This document shows positions 1-7,227 of a stretch of 15,890 nt of DNA, one piece after another (the first letter of the stretch is position 1; the number at the start of each line of letters is the position of its first letter). The DNA is from JAMCXS01 sp964459065 (GTDB taxonomy: Bacteria > Acidobacteriota > Terriglobia > UBA7540): assembly GCA_964459065.1 (NCBI GenBank), contig CAYWMN010000070.1, forward strand, positions 1 through 15,890, written 5' to 3'. Below the pieces are notes generated by a model. It was not told the origin of the DNA. It did not search any database and saw only the letters and a program-made list of their open reading frames with translations. The position numbers and the translations under genes are program-made.

Positions 1-453
1 TTCATCAGCCGGCCGGAAGAGATCTGGCTCTACTACGCGGTCTCGAACCACACCCACGGCAACTACGACGTGAAGCGCGATAAGCACGTCGGCACCATCA
101 CCCGGGCGCGCCTGCGCAGGGATGGGTTCATCTCCGCCGACGCCGATTACGAGGGCGGCGAATTCACGACTCCGCCGCTGCTGTTTTCCGGACGCCAACT
201 TGTCCTGAATGTCGATACCGGCGCCGGTGGATGCGTGCGCGTTGAAATTCAACCGGCCACCGGACTCGCGATTGAGGGGTTTTCCGCCGGAGACTGCGAA
301 CCGATGAACGGGAATTTCATCAGGAAGGTTGTTTCCTGGCGCGGCAAACGGGAAGCGAAAAATAGGACGGATGTGAGCCAGCTTGCCGGGAAACCCGTCC
401 GGCTCCATTTTGTGATGAACGATGCGAAGCTCTATTCTTTCAAATTCGAATAG
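1..453 (+). CDS. C-terminal part of a secreted sugar-related (glycosidase-like beta-propeller) protein, 5' end outside window
   Basis: The frame is open from base 1 to a TAG at 451-453, giving about 150 residues; the start lies outside the window. The first residues (EEIWLYYAVSNHTHG) look like the last blade of a beta-propeller of the kind seen in GH32/GH43-like and BNR-repeat proteins. The rest is a beta-sandwich-like tail containing GFISADADYEGGEFTTPPL, LVLNVDTGAGGCVRVEIQP and PVRLHFVMNDAKLYSFKF. I recall this tail from large secreted hypothetical proteins of Planctomycetota and Acidobacteriota that are annotated as glycosidase-like; that is memory of the family, not a search. The GTG at 70 is an internal Val codon, not a start. 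The gene lies 126 bp upstream of galM on the same strand, which fits a sugar-related role. The catalytic part, if there is one, is not in the window, so no activity can be assigned. Confidence 0.7.
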   Translation, partial: FISRPEEIWLYYAVSNHTHGNYDVKRDKHVGTITRARLRRDGFISADADYEGGEFTTPPLLFSGRQLVLNVDTGAGGCVRVEIQPATGLAIEGFSAGDCEPMNGNFIRKVVSWRGKREAKNRTDVSQLAGKPVRLHFVMNDAKLYSFKFE

Positions 454-513
454 GCGGCGGACTCCGCGTCTGCTTCCCAGTCTTCAATGGTATCCTAGAG
501 GATCGGCGACGGA

Positions 514-531
514 CCGGCTGCTTTCAGCCGG
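514..531. terminator. Perfect 7-bp GC-rich hairpin between the first gene and galM
   Basis: CCGGCTG (514-520) and CAGCCGG (525-531) form a perfect 7-bp stem around a CTTT loop, 60 bases after the upstream stop codon. No T-run follows on either strand, so it is at best a weak or factor-assisted terminator, or an RNA stabiliser at the end of the first transcript. Confidence 0.3.
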
Positions 532-579
532 CCGGCGGCGCCTTTGTTCAATTCCACAATCGCATCCGCAGGAGGAACG

Positions 580-1667
580 ATGATCTGGCCAGGAAACTTT
601 CCATTTGCATTAATGGCGGACGGCGCCACCAACCTGACGAGCGGCGGTGAAACACCCAAGACAGGAATCAGCAGGACCGTGTTCGGCAAAATGCTCGACG
701 GGCGGAAAATCTATCTCTACACCCTCATCAACAAGAACGGCATCCGCGTGGAGATCACCAACTACGGCGGCAAAATCGTTCGCCTGTGGATTCCTGATCG
801 GAATGGAAAGTTGGCGGATGTGGTTCTGGGATTTGACGAGCTGGCCCCCTACATCGGACCCGAGCCGCATTTCGGAACGCTGATCGGCCGGTTTGGCAAT
901 CGCATCGCGGGCGGCCGATTCACGCTCGACGGCGTGAAATATCAGTTGCCGCTCAACCGCCCTCCGAACTCGCTGCACGGCGGCATGGAAGGATTCGACA
1001 AGAAAGTCTGGGAGCCCCGCGAACTCTCCGGGAATTCTCCCGCGCTCGAACTAACCTATCTGAGTGCGGATGGCGAAGAACATTTCCCAGGCAACCTCGC
1101 CGCCAAGGCCGTCTACACGCTGACCGACGATAACGAGCTGCGACTCGATTACTCCGCCACCACCGATAAACCAACCATTGTGAACCTGACCAATCACTCC
1201 TATTTCAACCTGGCGGGCCACGGCAACGGAGACATCCTCGGCCACCAGATGACGATCCATGCGGACCAGTTTACGCCGACCGATTCCAATCAGATTCCCA
1301 CGGGCGAAATCCGTAATGTCGATTCCACGCCGTTCGATTTCCGCAAGCCGGTCGCAATCGGCGCGCGAATCGACCAGGACGATCCGCAGTTAAACTACGG
1401 CCGCGGTTACGACCACAATTTCGTGCTGAAACACAAGGGTCATGATCTGGTGCCGGCCGCGCTCGCCGTCGAGCCCGCCTCAGGCCGCGTCATGGAAGTT
1501 CTAACCACCCAACCCGGCGTTCAATTCTACACAGGTAACTTTCTGGACGGCAGCCATCGCGGCAAACAGGGCAAGACTTATCCGCGCAGGTCCGCATTCT
1601 GCCTCGAGACGCAGCACTTTCCGGATGGTCCCAATCATCCCAATTTCCCCTCCACGGTCCTCCGGCC
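580..1667 (+). CDS. galM: Aldose 1-epimerase (mutarotase), 3' end lost in the assembly gap
   Basis: GalM interconverts alpha and beta anomers of aldoses such as galactose and glucose. Family motifs are clear: GRFGNRIAGGRF near residue 102, NSLHGG, the NLTNHSYFNL motif with the catalytic acid His206, and FCLETQHFPDGPNHPNFPS with the catalytic base Glu343. The ATG at 580 follows AGGAGG (570-575); a TTG at 544 would add 12 residues but has no comparable ribosome-binding site. The first 35 residues precede the usual FGKxxDGxxxxLYTL beginning and show no signal peptide, so the protein is probably cytoplasmic. The coding sequence runs into the N-gap just after FPSTVLRP; family members normally end about 15-20 residues later. 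The in-frame TAG right after the gap (1768) is therefore probably a coincidence, since 100 Ns is an arbitrary placeholder. Confidence 0.93.
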
Positions 1668-1767
1668 NNNNNNNNNNNNNNNNNNNNNNNNNNNNNNNNN
1701 NNNNNNNNNNNNNNNNNNNNNNNNNNNNNNNNNNNNNNNNNNNNNNNNNNNNNNNNNNNNNNNNNNN
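1668..1767. other. Assembly gap (100 Ns)
   Basis: Exactly 100 consecutive Ns, the usual placeholder for a gap of unknown size. It removes the last residues of galM and whatever lies between it and the next gene, possibly including that gene's promoter. The two flanks are joined only by scaffolding. Confidence 0.99.
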
Positions 1768-1771
1768 TAGA

Positions 1772-1800
1772 TTAGAAGATCGATCACTGGTGTGTAGAAT
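1772..1800 (+). promoter_or_regulatory. Weak candidate promoter for the two-gene exported-protein unit
   Basis: TAGAAT (1795-1800) differs from the -10 consensus at one base and lies 17 bp after TTAGAA (1772-1777), a poor -35 (3 of 6). A start near 1807 would give a leader of about 15 nt containing the ribosome-binding site AAGGAGA (1809-1815). The true promoter could instead lie in the gap just upstream. Confidence 0.22.
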
Positions 1801-1821
1801 TCCAAGCTAAGGAGAACTCCC

Positions 1822-2430
1822 ATGAAGAAAACCGTACTAGCGCTCTTCGCGGCTTTTGCGTTGAGCGCGGCTTTGTTGCCGGCCCAGGGACGCGGCGGTG
1901 GCCAGCGCGGCGGCGGAATGCAGCGCGGTGGCCAAGGCCAGGCACCCACCATGGGCCAGGGGCAGCAAATGGGAAAGCAAGCGGGCCAAGGCACCATGCA
2001 GCGAGACCGCATCCGCGCTACGGACCAACAACAGGATCAACTCCGCACCTGCGATCGGACCAGCGACCAGATCCGAACCCGCGCCCGAGACATGGCGAAG
2101 TCAGCCCGAAGCTCTAACTTCAGCGCCGACCAGGCGCGCCAGCAGCGCGACCAGATCCGCGATCAGCTTCAAACCATGCAAGAACAACACGAACAAGTCA
2201 TGAACGGACTTTCCGCGGAGCAGAAAAACGCCGTGCAAGACCGTACCCAGAAGATGGAACAAATCCGCGACAGAGTAAACAACCAATTCCAGCAAATGGA
2301 CGCCGAACTCAACCAGCCGGAACCCAACCGGAAACTGGTCCGTGAACGCGCCCGCGACATGGACAAATCCATGAAGAAATGGCAGAAAGAATACCGCAAG
2401 ATGCAGGGTGAATTGGGAGCCGAGTCCTGA
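1822..2430 (+). CDS. Exported Gln/Arg-rich helical protein of unknown function (Spy/CpxP-like in general build)
   Basis: This 202-residue protein starts at an ATG 6 nt after AAGGAGA. Residues 1-22 (MKKTVLALFAAFALSAALLPAQ) are a Sec signal peptide. Residues 23-58 form a Gly/Gln/Arg/Met low-complexity stretch (repeats of RGGG and QRGG). Residues 60-202 are almost wholly polar and predicted helical or coiled-coil, very rich in Gln, Arg, Asp and Met, with one Cys (C77). RARDMAKS at 87-94 recurs as RARDMDKS at 176-183, suggesting an internal duplication. The small size, export, and helical Gln/Met-rich make-up recall periplasmic Spy/CpxP-type chaperones and metal sensors, but I see no LTxxQ motif, so this is only an analogy. 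The OB-fold gene follows after 25 nt with its own ribosome-binding site, so the two are very likely co-transcribed and exported together. Confidence 0.8.
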   Translation: MKKTVLALFAAFALSAALLPAQGRGGGQRGGGMQRGGQGQAPTMGQGQQMGKQAGQGTMQRDRIRATDQQQDQLRTCDRTSDQIRTRARDMAKSARSSNFSADQARQQRDQIRDQLQTMQEQHEQVMNGLSAEQKNAVQDRTQKMEQIRDRVNNQFQQMDAELNQPEPNRKLVRERARDMDKSMKKWQKEYRKMQGELGAES

Positions 2431-2455
2431 GCAGTTACAGCAAAGGAGCACCGCG

Positions 2456-2890
2456 ATGAAAACTCTGGGCAAAATGACGCTGCCCGCAGCCCTTGTCCTG
2501 GCCGCCTTTCTGTTGCCGCCTCTTCTGAATGCGCAAGGGGGGCCAGGATCCGGCTGGCGGGTTATGAGATATGACCCGGCAACCGAGACGACGGTAACCG
2601 GGACGGTCGAGCATGTGAAAACCGTCCCGGCGCGCCGCGCCGGGCATGGCATTCACTTGTTGCTGAAAACTTCAGCAACAACTTTGGACGTCCACCTGGG
2701 CCCCAAAGCTTTTTTGAAAGAGAAAGGATTCAGTGTGGACAAGGGAGATCAGGTTGAGGTAACCGGGTCAAAGGTAACCTTGAAAAGCGGTGAAGCCCTC
2801 ATCGCGCGAAAAATTAAGAAGGGGGACACGACCCTCATCTTACGCAACGAACAGGGTGTCCCCATGTGGTCACGAAGCAGGCGGCGGTGA
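2456..2890 (+). CDS. Small exported OB-fold-like protein of unknown function
   Basis: The chosen ATG (2456) follows AAAGGAG (2442-2448) by 7 nt; an earlier in-frame ATG at 2408 lies inside the preceding gene and would bury the signal peptide. The 144-residue product has a signal peptide (about residues 1-27, ending LLNAQ). A compact beta-rich domain follows: YDPATETTVTGTVEHVKTVP, then HLLLKTSATTLDVHLGP, GDQVEVTGSKVTL and EALIARKIKKGDTTLILRN, ending in a basic SRSRRR tail. The pattern (TGTVxxV, VHLGP, KGDxVEVTGSKV) is that of an exported OB-fold family that I associate with Acidobacteriota; its biochemical role is unknown. It follows the Gln/Arg-rich gene by 25 nt and a strong terminator closes the unit 25 nt downstream. 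I infer a shared periplasmic job for the two products, without evidence of what it is. Confidence 0.82.
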   Translation: MKTLGKMTLPAALVLAAFLLPPLLNAQGGPGSGWRVMRYDPATETTVTGTVEHVKTVPARRAGHGIHLLLKTSATTLDVHLGPKAFLKEKGFSVDKGDQVEVTGSKVTLKSGEALIARKIKKGDTTLILRNEQGVPMWSRSRRR

Positions 2891-2915
2891 TTTCAGCGGC
2901 TTCGCGTCGTGAATG

Positions 2916-2950
2916 GGGAGAGTCCCTAAGGGGACTCTCCCAATAATTTT
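2916..2950 (+). terminator. Strong intrinsic terminator between convergent genes
   Basis: GGGAGAGTCCC (2916-2926) and GGGACTCTCCC (2931-2941) form a perfect 11-bp stem with a TAAG loop, followed on the + strand by AATAATTTT. It ends the upstream + strand pair. It also lies 20 bases beyond the stop of the convergent GH97 gene, where it may end that transcript too, although no T-run follows on the - strand. Confidence 0.85.
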
Positions 2951-2960
2951 GCCTGGATTC

Positions 2961-5036
2961 CTAGTGGACCGGCGAAAAAATGGCCGCCATCCCCCCACCG
3001 GAGGCCAACTGGACCGCCAAATCATCCTTGGACGTCACGTGTTTTGAACTAATCCTAAGGCTGGTCGCGTCTTGATCAGCGTTGGGCCCATCAGCGAATA
3101 TTTCAACTTTCCACTGCCCTTTGCCCAGAAAGCCGAGCGGAATCTGAAGCGCCCGCGCGGTCCAGTTGGTCATACTGCCCAGATACCAATGGCTCCCACG
3201 ACGCCGCGCGATGGTTACGTACTGGCCGGGCTCGCCGTTAAGGACTTTGGTTTCGTCCCACACTGTAGGAACCTTCTTCAGGAACTCGAACCCGGGCTGC
3301 CCAAGGTAATCTGCGGGGTAATCAGAAAGCATTTGAAGCGGGCTCAGGTACACAACGTACATCGCCAGTTGATTGGCCCGGGTGCCCTGGCACATGGGCC
3401 GGAGGTGCTGCGGCTTGAACTGCTCGCGCGTGGCATTGTGAAAGCATCCCGGCGTGTAGTCCATCGGGCCCGCCAGCATGCGGGTAAAGGGAATGGTTAC
3501 ATCGTGCTCAGGGGTTTCAAGACGGCTCCATTTGTTGTACTCAAGTCCCATGACGCCTTCCCGGGTCAGCAGGTTCGGATAGGCCCTGCGGAGCCCCGCC
3601 GGCTTGTAGGCGCCGTGAATATCAACCAGCAGGTGGTAGCGCGCGGCCGTGCTGACGATCTTTCGATAGAGATTGACGATCGCCTGGTCATCCGGAACCT
3701 TGTCCATAAAGTCTACTTTGACTCCTGTCACTCCCCATTTCTCGTAAAGTGCAAAAGCCCGGTCCATGTCCCTGGCAGCCGCCGTCCAGTGAATCCACAA
3801 AAGAACTTTGACGTTTCGCTGCTTTGCGTACCGGAGAATCGCCGGGATATTAACCTGGGGAACCCATCGCGTGATGTCGTTTTCAACGCACCAGTTCCGG
3901 TGCGGAATGCTCGACTGGCCCGGCTTGAGTTTCGCACACACGCCGCCATAGTCCGGCGACCACCCGGCGTCAAGCAACATGTAGGGCAGATGGGCGCGGG
4001 CCGAGAAATCAATGTAGTGCTCCATGGTGGCCGTGTTCATCCCGGGTTTAAAGCTGACGTCTTTTGCGTAATCGCCCGACCACCAGTCCCAAGACGTCTT
4101 GCCCGGCTGGATCCAGGACGTGTCGCTGATTTGCGAGGGTTCACTCAGATTGAGAATCATGGGATCGGAAGCCTCAATAAGCCCGCCGGCCTGCGATGCA
4201 ACAAGAAGCACGCGCCAGGGAGTAGACTTCGGAGTCTCACCCACGACGGCCTCATCGAGATGCTCCGGAACCGGTACGAGCTTGCCCCGAAGCCCGTGAG
4301 GAACGCCGGGAGCCCCCTGCACGTACAATCCGGCATAGTCGGTGAGATTGGCCTCCAGCAGTGAAACCCACGGTCCTCCGTCAAGATTCAAGGTCAGCGG
4401 CAGCGCCACCACGGAGGCCGGTTGGATGTCATCCAGTTTGACGGGACGAAAGGGACCTTCATAGTTGTTGTTGAAGCTGCCGGGCTCAAGCGCATAGGCA
4501 GAGCCTTGCCGGCTGAAATAGAACCCCGTCTCTTCATTGGAGATGGCGAATTTACCAAGTGACGGCTGCTGCGGGAGAACGTAACGGAACGCCACACCCG
4601 TATCAAAAGCGCGAAACACAATATCAAGCCGCCGGTGGGGCGCGCGCGTTTCGCGCAGAGAGACCGTCAATTGGTTGTAATGATCCCGGATGCGGCTTTC
4701 CGCACCGAAAGCCCAATCCCACGTCACGTCCCTGGATGAACGCTTCGTGCCGACAATGTCAAAGTCCTGGTCGAGCGCCGGAGCACCCTTGAATCGAATG
4801 CCCATGGGCGAATCCGCCAGGATGGGCTTGCCCTGGTAGGACACACTATAATAGGCGCGCCTTCCGGGAAGGTAGGGCTGTGGATTGGACGTGATCTTAA
4901 AATGAACCGTCAGATTGCCGGCCGGAGAACTAACCGCAAGCTGGCTCCGCGTTGCGCAACCCTGGAAAACCAACAACGTGAGCAGGCAGCCAGCCAGCCA
5001 CACCACTCGCACACCCTGATAAGCACTCTTCAGCAT
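2961..5036 (-). CDS. Glycoside hydrolase family 97 alpha-glycosidase, probable lipoprotein, retaining type
   Basis: GH97 enzymes hydrolyse alpha-glucosides or alpha-galactosides at the cell surface or in the periplasm, using a calcium ion. From the ATG at 5036, preceded by GGGAGG, the product is 691 residues, the normal family length; the longer frame to 5102 has no such site. The N-terminus is a lipoprotein-like signal (LLTLLVFQGCATRS, putative lipid-bearing Cys). Residues about 30-290 are the N-terminal beta-sandwich, including NNNYEGPF, which may carry a calcium ligand. A TIM barrel (about 290-590) and a short C-terminal beta domain follow. REGVMGLEY holds two Glu six residues apart (E493 and E499), the spacing I recall for the SusB calcium and acid residues. 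GVKVDFMD supplies Asp442, at the place of the nucleophile of retaining GH97 members, where inverting SusB-type enzymes lack Asp. Alpha-galactosidase-like activity is therefore more likely than SusB-like, though substrate cannot be fixed. No SusC/SusD genes are nearby. Confidence 0.92.
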   Translation of the reverse strand: MLKSAYQGVRVVWLAGCLLTLLVFQGCATRSQLAVSSPAGNLTVHFKITSNPQPYLPGRRAYYSVSYQGKPILADSPMGIRFKGAPALDQDFDIVGTKRSSRDVTWDWAFGAESRIRDHYNQLTVSLRETRAPHRRLDIVFRAFDTGVAFRYVLPQQPSLGKFAISNEETGFYFSRQGSAYALEPGSFNNNYEGPFRPVKLDDIQPASVVALPLTLNLDGGPWVSLLEANLTDYAGLYVQGAPGVPHGLRGKLVPVPEHLDEAVVGETPKSTPWRVLLVASQAGGLIEASDPMILNLSEPSQISDTSWIQPGKTSWDWWSGDYAKDVSFKPGMNTATMEHYIDFSARAHLPYMLLDAGWSPDYGGVCAKLKPGQSSIPHRNWCVENDITRWVPQVNIPAILRYAKQRNVKVLLWIHWTAAARDMDRAFALYEKWGVTGVKVDFMDKVPDDQAIVNLYRKIVSTAARYHLLVDIHGAYKPAGLRRAYPNLLTREGVMGLEYNKWSRLETPEHDVTIPFTRMLAGPMDYTPGCFHNATREQFKPQHLRPMCQGTRANQLAMYVVYLSPLQMLSDYPADYLGQPGFEFLKKVPTVWDETKVLNGEPGQYVTIARRRGSHWYLGSMTNWTARALQIPLGFLGKGQWKVEIFADGPNADQDATSLRISSKHVTSKDDLAVQLASGGGMAAIFSPVH

Positions 5037-5078
5037 GTTCCCTCCCTGAGGCCAACCTCTTTGGGATTTTCGAGCACT

Positions 5079-5107
5079 ATTCTGCCCGCGACCCTGTTCC
5101 AAATCAA
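5079..5107 (-). promoter_or_regulatory. Candidate sigma-70-type promoter for the GH97 gene
   Basis: On the - strand TTGATT (5107-5102) and CAGAAT (5084-5079) are separated by 17 bp, each matching 4 of 6 consensus bases. Transcription would start near 5072, giving a leader of roughly 36 nt. The 90-bp spacing from the upstream SprT-like gene fits a separate transcription unit, although read-through is possible. Confidence 0.35.
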
Positions 5108-5126
5108 GGAATCTTTGTGCGTGCGG

Positions 5127-5873
5127 CTATTCAGAGAAAATTCGTTTCAGCCGGTCACGAACGGCCCGGTAGTGAGGAAATTTCTTTTCCGCCTCGCGAA
5201 ACGCCCGGGAATGCACCACGCGGCGCGCCCCACGCCGCTCCAGGGGAAAAAGGATGTGCAGCATTTCATGAAAGACCAAATACTCCACCACATCGATGGG
5301 AACCGAAGCTGAATCCAGGCACCGGCTGATCGTGATCGCCCGGTGCGCAGGGTCGTAATGGCCCAGGACGCTGCGGGAGCGCCCCCTGCTCCAGCCGATG
5401 CGGCTGCAGTGAAGCTCTTCTTTGAAGAACCGCTTGTTCAGACCGTCAAAGATTTCTTTCAAGTCATAATGTTCGCCCTGCGGCGGCAGCAGACGGACGC
5501 GGCCGCGCTTGCGCCGCACTTCATCAATCCGGCGGCGAACCACCGGCTCAAAGATGTAGGCCAGATAACATTCGCGCGCCTCTTCCGAAGCCTGGCGCCG
5601 AAAAAGCTGCGCCAGCAAAATCTCAGCCAGCGCCTCCAGAACAATCGCCGGGGCTTGTTCCAGGACATCCGAGATGCGCACCCGAGCTCTGCCGGCACGG
5701 AGATTGATGCTGCTGCGGACGCTTGCAAACGGCCGGAATTCAATCTGAAAATCCGGCACGGAGCCCGGGAAGCGCAAACGCCGGAATACCCGCGCGAACA
5801 CTTCAGGGGCAGCGGAGGGGGAAACCGCCAATTCCAATTGGTGAGCTTTAATGGATAAGGATCTGTTTTGCAC
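5127..5873 (-). CDS. SprT-like zinc metalloprotease (HExxH), cytoplasmic
   Basis: The 248-residue product has FHEMLH (H202, E203, H206), a HExxH zinc-protease site. A likely third ligand, H221, lies in VVHSRAFREAEKKFPHY, the arrangement seen in SprT/YgjP-like metallopeptidases. The stretch just before (IGWSRGRSRSVLGHYDPAHRAITIS) is the beta-hairpin region typical of that fold. Residues 1-130 form a less conserved, Arg-rich N-terminal region. There is no signal peptide or C-terminal zinc ribbon. Initiation is probably at the GTG (5873), 5 nt after AGGG; I see no better ATG. Only 7 nt separate it from the preceding gene's stop codon, so it is translated from the same message as two exported helical proteins. 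Bacterial SprT-like proteins are poorly characterised; whether this one acts on proteins crosslinked to DNA, as eukaryotic Spartan does, cannot be told from sequence. Confidence 0.85.
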   Translation of the reverse strand: MQNRSLSIKAHQLELAVSPSAAPEVFARVFRRLRFPGSVPDFQIEFRPFASVRSSINLRAGRARVRISDVLEQAPAIVLEALAEILLAQLFRRQASEEARECYLAYIFEPVVRRRIDEVRRKRGRVRLLPPQGEHYDLKEIFDGLNKRFFKEELHCSRIGWSRGRSRSVLGHYDPAHRAITISRCLDSASVPIDVVEYLVFHEMLHILFPLERRGARRVVHSRAFREAEKKFPHYRAVRDRLKRIFSE

Positions 5874-5880
5874 GAATACC

Positions 5881-6552
5881 CTAGTTCTGACCGAAGCCGG
5901 CGGAGTTGTCCTTCTTGTGCTGCTGTTTCTTTATCCGCTTCGCTTCTTTCTTGTTGAGCTTTTCTTCTTCCTTGTTTCGCTTCGCCTGCTCTTTGATCTC
6001 CTTCTTACGAGCGCGCCGCTCGGCTTTCATCTGGTGCTTCATTTCAGGAAACTTCTTCTGCTGAACAGCCAAAGCCTCGGTCGCCCCGTTGAGGGTGTCT
6101 TTGAGGCCGGCGATTGCATCGCTAAGCGAGTCGGAATAGTCGTGGACTCCCGGGCCGTTTTGAAAGTGCTGAAGTTGTTGCAGTTGCCGCGGTCCCTCGC
6201 TCAAGAGTTGGCGAAGACCTCCGCGCATGTCTCCGCCATGGTCGTATTGGTATTGAATCCAATCCTGGAGTTCGTCGTTAATCGACAGATACTGCTGCAG
6301 CAATTCATTCGCTTGCCCGCCAACCCGCTCCCGGGACTGCGGAGACAAATCCTGCAATCCGTCAATGCGGTTCAAGCGCACCTGCTCGATTGAAAGATAA
6401 ACGCTGATGCGCTGGGAAGGGTCCTGAGCGTCGCGCAAGCGTTTCACCTCAACGGACGTCAGGCGGCCGCCCTGCCGCGCGTAAGCGCCCGACGGAAGCA
6501 GGACCAGAAGCGCCACCAACCCGGGCTGAAACAACCGGTAAAAGCGGCTCAT
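5881..6552 (-). CDS. Exported helical protein with a highly charged Lys/Glu C-terminal tail, function unknown
   Basis: The ATG at 6552 overlaps the preceding stop codon in an ATGA arrangement, which favours it over the GTG at 6570. The 223-residue product starts with a signal peptide (MSRFYRLFQPGLVALLVLLPSGAYA, cleavage near 25). Residues 30-165 look helical, with SQRISVYLSIEQVRLNRIDG and a Gln/Leu-rich segment (GGLRQLLSEGPRQLQQLQHF). Residues 166-215 are a dense Lys/Arg/Glu stretch that should form a long single helix or coiled coil (KAERRARKKEIKEQAKRNKE). I do not recognise a named family. Translational coupling to the gene before it and the 7-nt gap to the SprT-like gene indicate one operon. 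After export, the cationic tail could bind nucleic acid, lipid A or peptidoglycan; that is a guess from charge alone. Confidence 0.75.
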   Translation of the reverse strand: MSRFYRLFQPGLVALLVLLPSGAYARQGGRLTSVEVKRLRDAQDPSQRISVYLSIEQVRLNRIDGLQDLSPQSRERVGGQANELLQQYLSINDELQDWIQYQYDHGGDMRGGLRQLLSEGPRQLQQLQHFQNGPGVHDYSDSLSDAIAGLKDTLNGATEALAVQQKKFPEMKHQMKAERRARKKEIKEQAKRNKEEEKLNKKEAKRIKKQQHKKDNSAGFGQN

Positions 6553-7109
6553 CCCTGAACAGCGCGACACGCCGAAAGCAAAAGGCTTGAGCGGCGCGGC
6601 TTTCGCGATTTCTCAGGCGGTGTCCCGGGCGGGAAAAGAACTCCCAGGACTTGCCGGTGAACCTCGCGGCTCTCCTTCTCGATTTTTGCGATGGCCTCAC
6701 TCTCAGGATACGGAACTTGATGCCGAAGATCTTCAAGGAGTCGGCTGTCCTCTCGCAATCCGATCTCGAGTGCCATATAGGCTCTTAAATGCTTGGACAC
6801 TCCCCGGGGCGAGTTTTGCAGGGTGTTCCAGGAGGCATTGACCAGGTCCCGATATTCCCGAAGGCCGGTGAGCCCCTTCTCAAAATTGCTGTGGTTGTAA
6901 GAGTTAATGGCGGTTTGCAGTTTAATCCTGGCCAACCGAAGCTGCAAGCGCGCCCGCTTGCCCGGATTCTTCTGCCGATCGATCTTTGCCGCAAGCTTCG
7001 CTTCCCTTTCCCAGCTCTCCTGCGAGCGCCCCCCAAACGCGTAGCCTCGGCACTGCCCGAGGGCAATGAAAAACAGAAGCGCTGTTCCCAGCAAGATCTT
7101 TGAGGTCAT
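6549..7109 (-). CDS. Exported helical protein of unknown function, first gene of a three-gene operon
   Basis: The ATG at 7109 starts a 186-residue protein with a clear signal peptide (MTSKILLGTALLFFIALGQCRGYA). Starting further upstream (7202) would put 31 Arg-rich residues in front of that signal, so 7109 is preferred. The mature part is helical and basic: EREAKLAAKIDRQKNPGKRA, LARIKLQTAINSYNHSNFEK, then a segment around YMALEIGLREDSRLLEDLRHQVPYPESEAIAKIEKE (positions 111-146), and a Pro/Lys-rich end. The Cys at 20 is not in a lipobox (Gln precedes it). No family is recognised. No Shine-Dalgarno sequence precedes the ATG, but a TATAAT lies 7 nt upstream, suggesting leaderless translation. 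The stop overlaps the start of the next gene (ATGA), so the two exported proteins are translationally coupled and probably act together. Confidence 0.72.
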   Translation of the reverse strand: MTSKILLGTALLFFIALGQCRGYAFGGRSQESWEREAKLAAKIDRQKNPGKRARLQLRLARIKLQTAINSYNHSNFEKGLTGLREYRDLVNASWNTLQNSPRGVSKHLRAYMALEIGLREDSRLLEDLRHQVPYPESEAIAKIEKESREVHRQVLGVLFPPGTPPEKSRKPRRSSLLLSACRAVQG

Positions 7110-7116
7110 CACTGAT

Positions 7117-7122
7117 ATTATA
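7117..7122 (-). promoter_or_regulatory. Perfect -10 box placed for a leaderless mRNA
   Basis: TATAAT on the - strand (7122-7117) ends 7 nt before the ATG at 7109, so transcription would begin at or one base before the start codon. No Shine-Dalgarno sequence exists in between (ATCAGTG). There is no good -35 box at 16-18 bp. It would drive the three-gene unit 7109-5127 independently of uvrA. Confidence 0.5.
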
Positions 7123-7227
7123 GCGACAACACCCTCTCGCGACGCAGGCGTTTTATTTCCGCCAGCCTCCAAACGGCCGCGCAACGCCCGCCGCAACCTC
7201 AAGGGCTATCTCCAGTTCACCTGAACG

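Noticed and set aside
495..689. Short - strand frame containing FPGQIIVPPADAIVELNKGA
   Set aside because: It reads rather like protein, but it overlaps the start of galM, has no identifiable family and no ribosome-binding site, so it was left out.
2101..2652. Open frame of 183 codons on the - strand with hydrophobic stretches
   Set aside because: It spans two exported-protein genes on the + strand and their intergenic ribosome-binding site; the hydrophobicity is the mirror of Gln/Lys/Glu codons.
3072..4364. Long open frame (430 codons) on the + strand
   Set aside because: It is antisense to the clearly conserved GH97 gene, its translation is Arg/Pro/His-rich without a recognisable domain, and long antisense frames are expected in GC-rich coding DNA.
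7215..7226. GTTCACCTGAAC as a LexA/SOS operator
   Set aside because: The arm orientation does not match the SOS boxes I know, and it lies downstream of uvrA rather than at its promoter.
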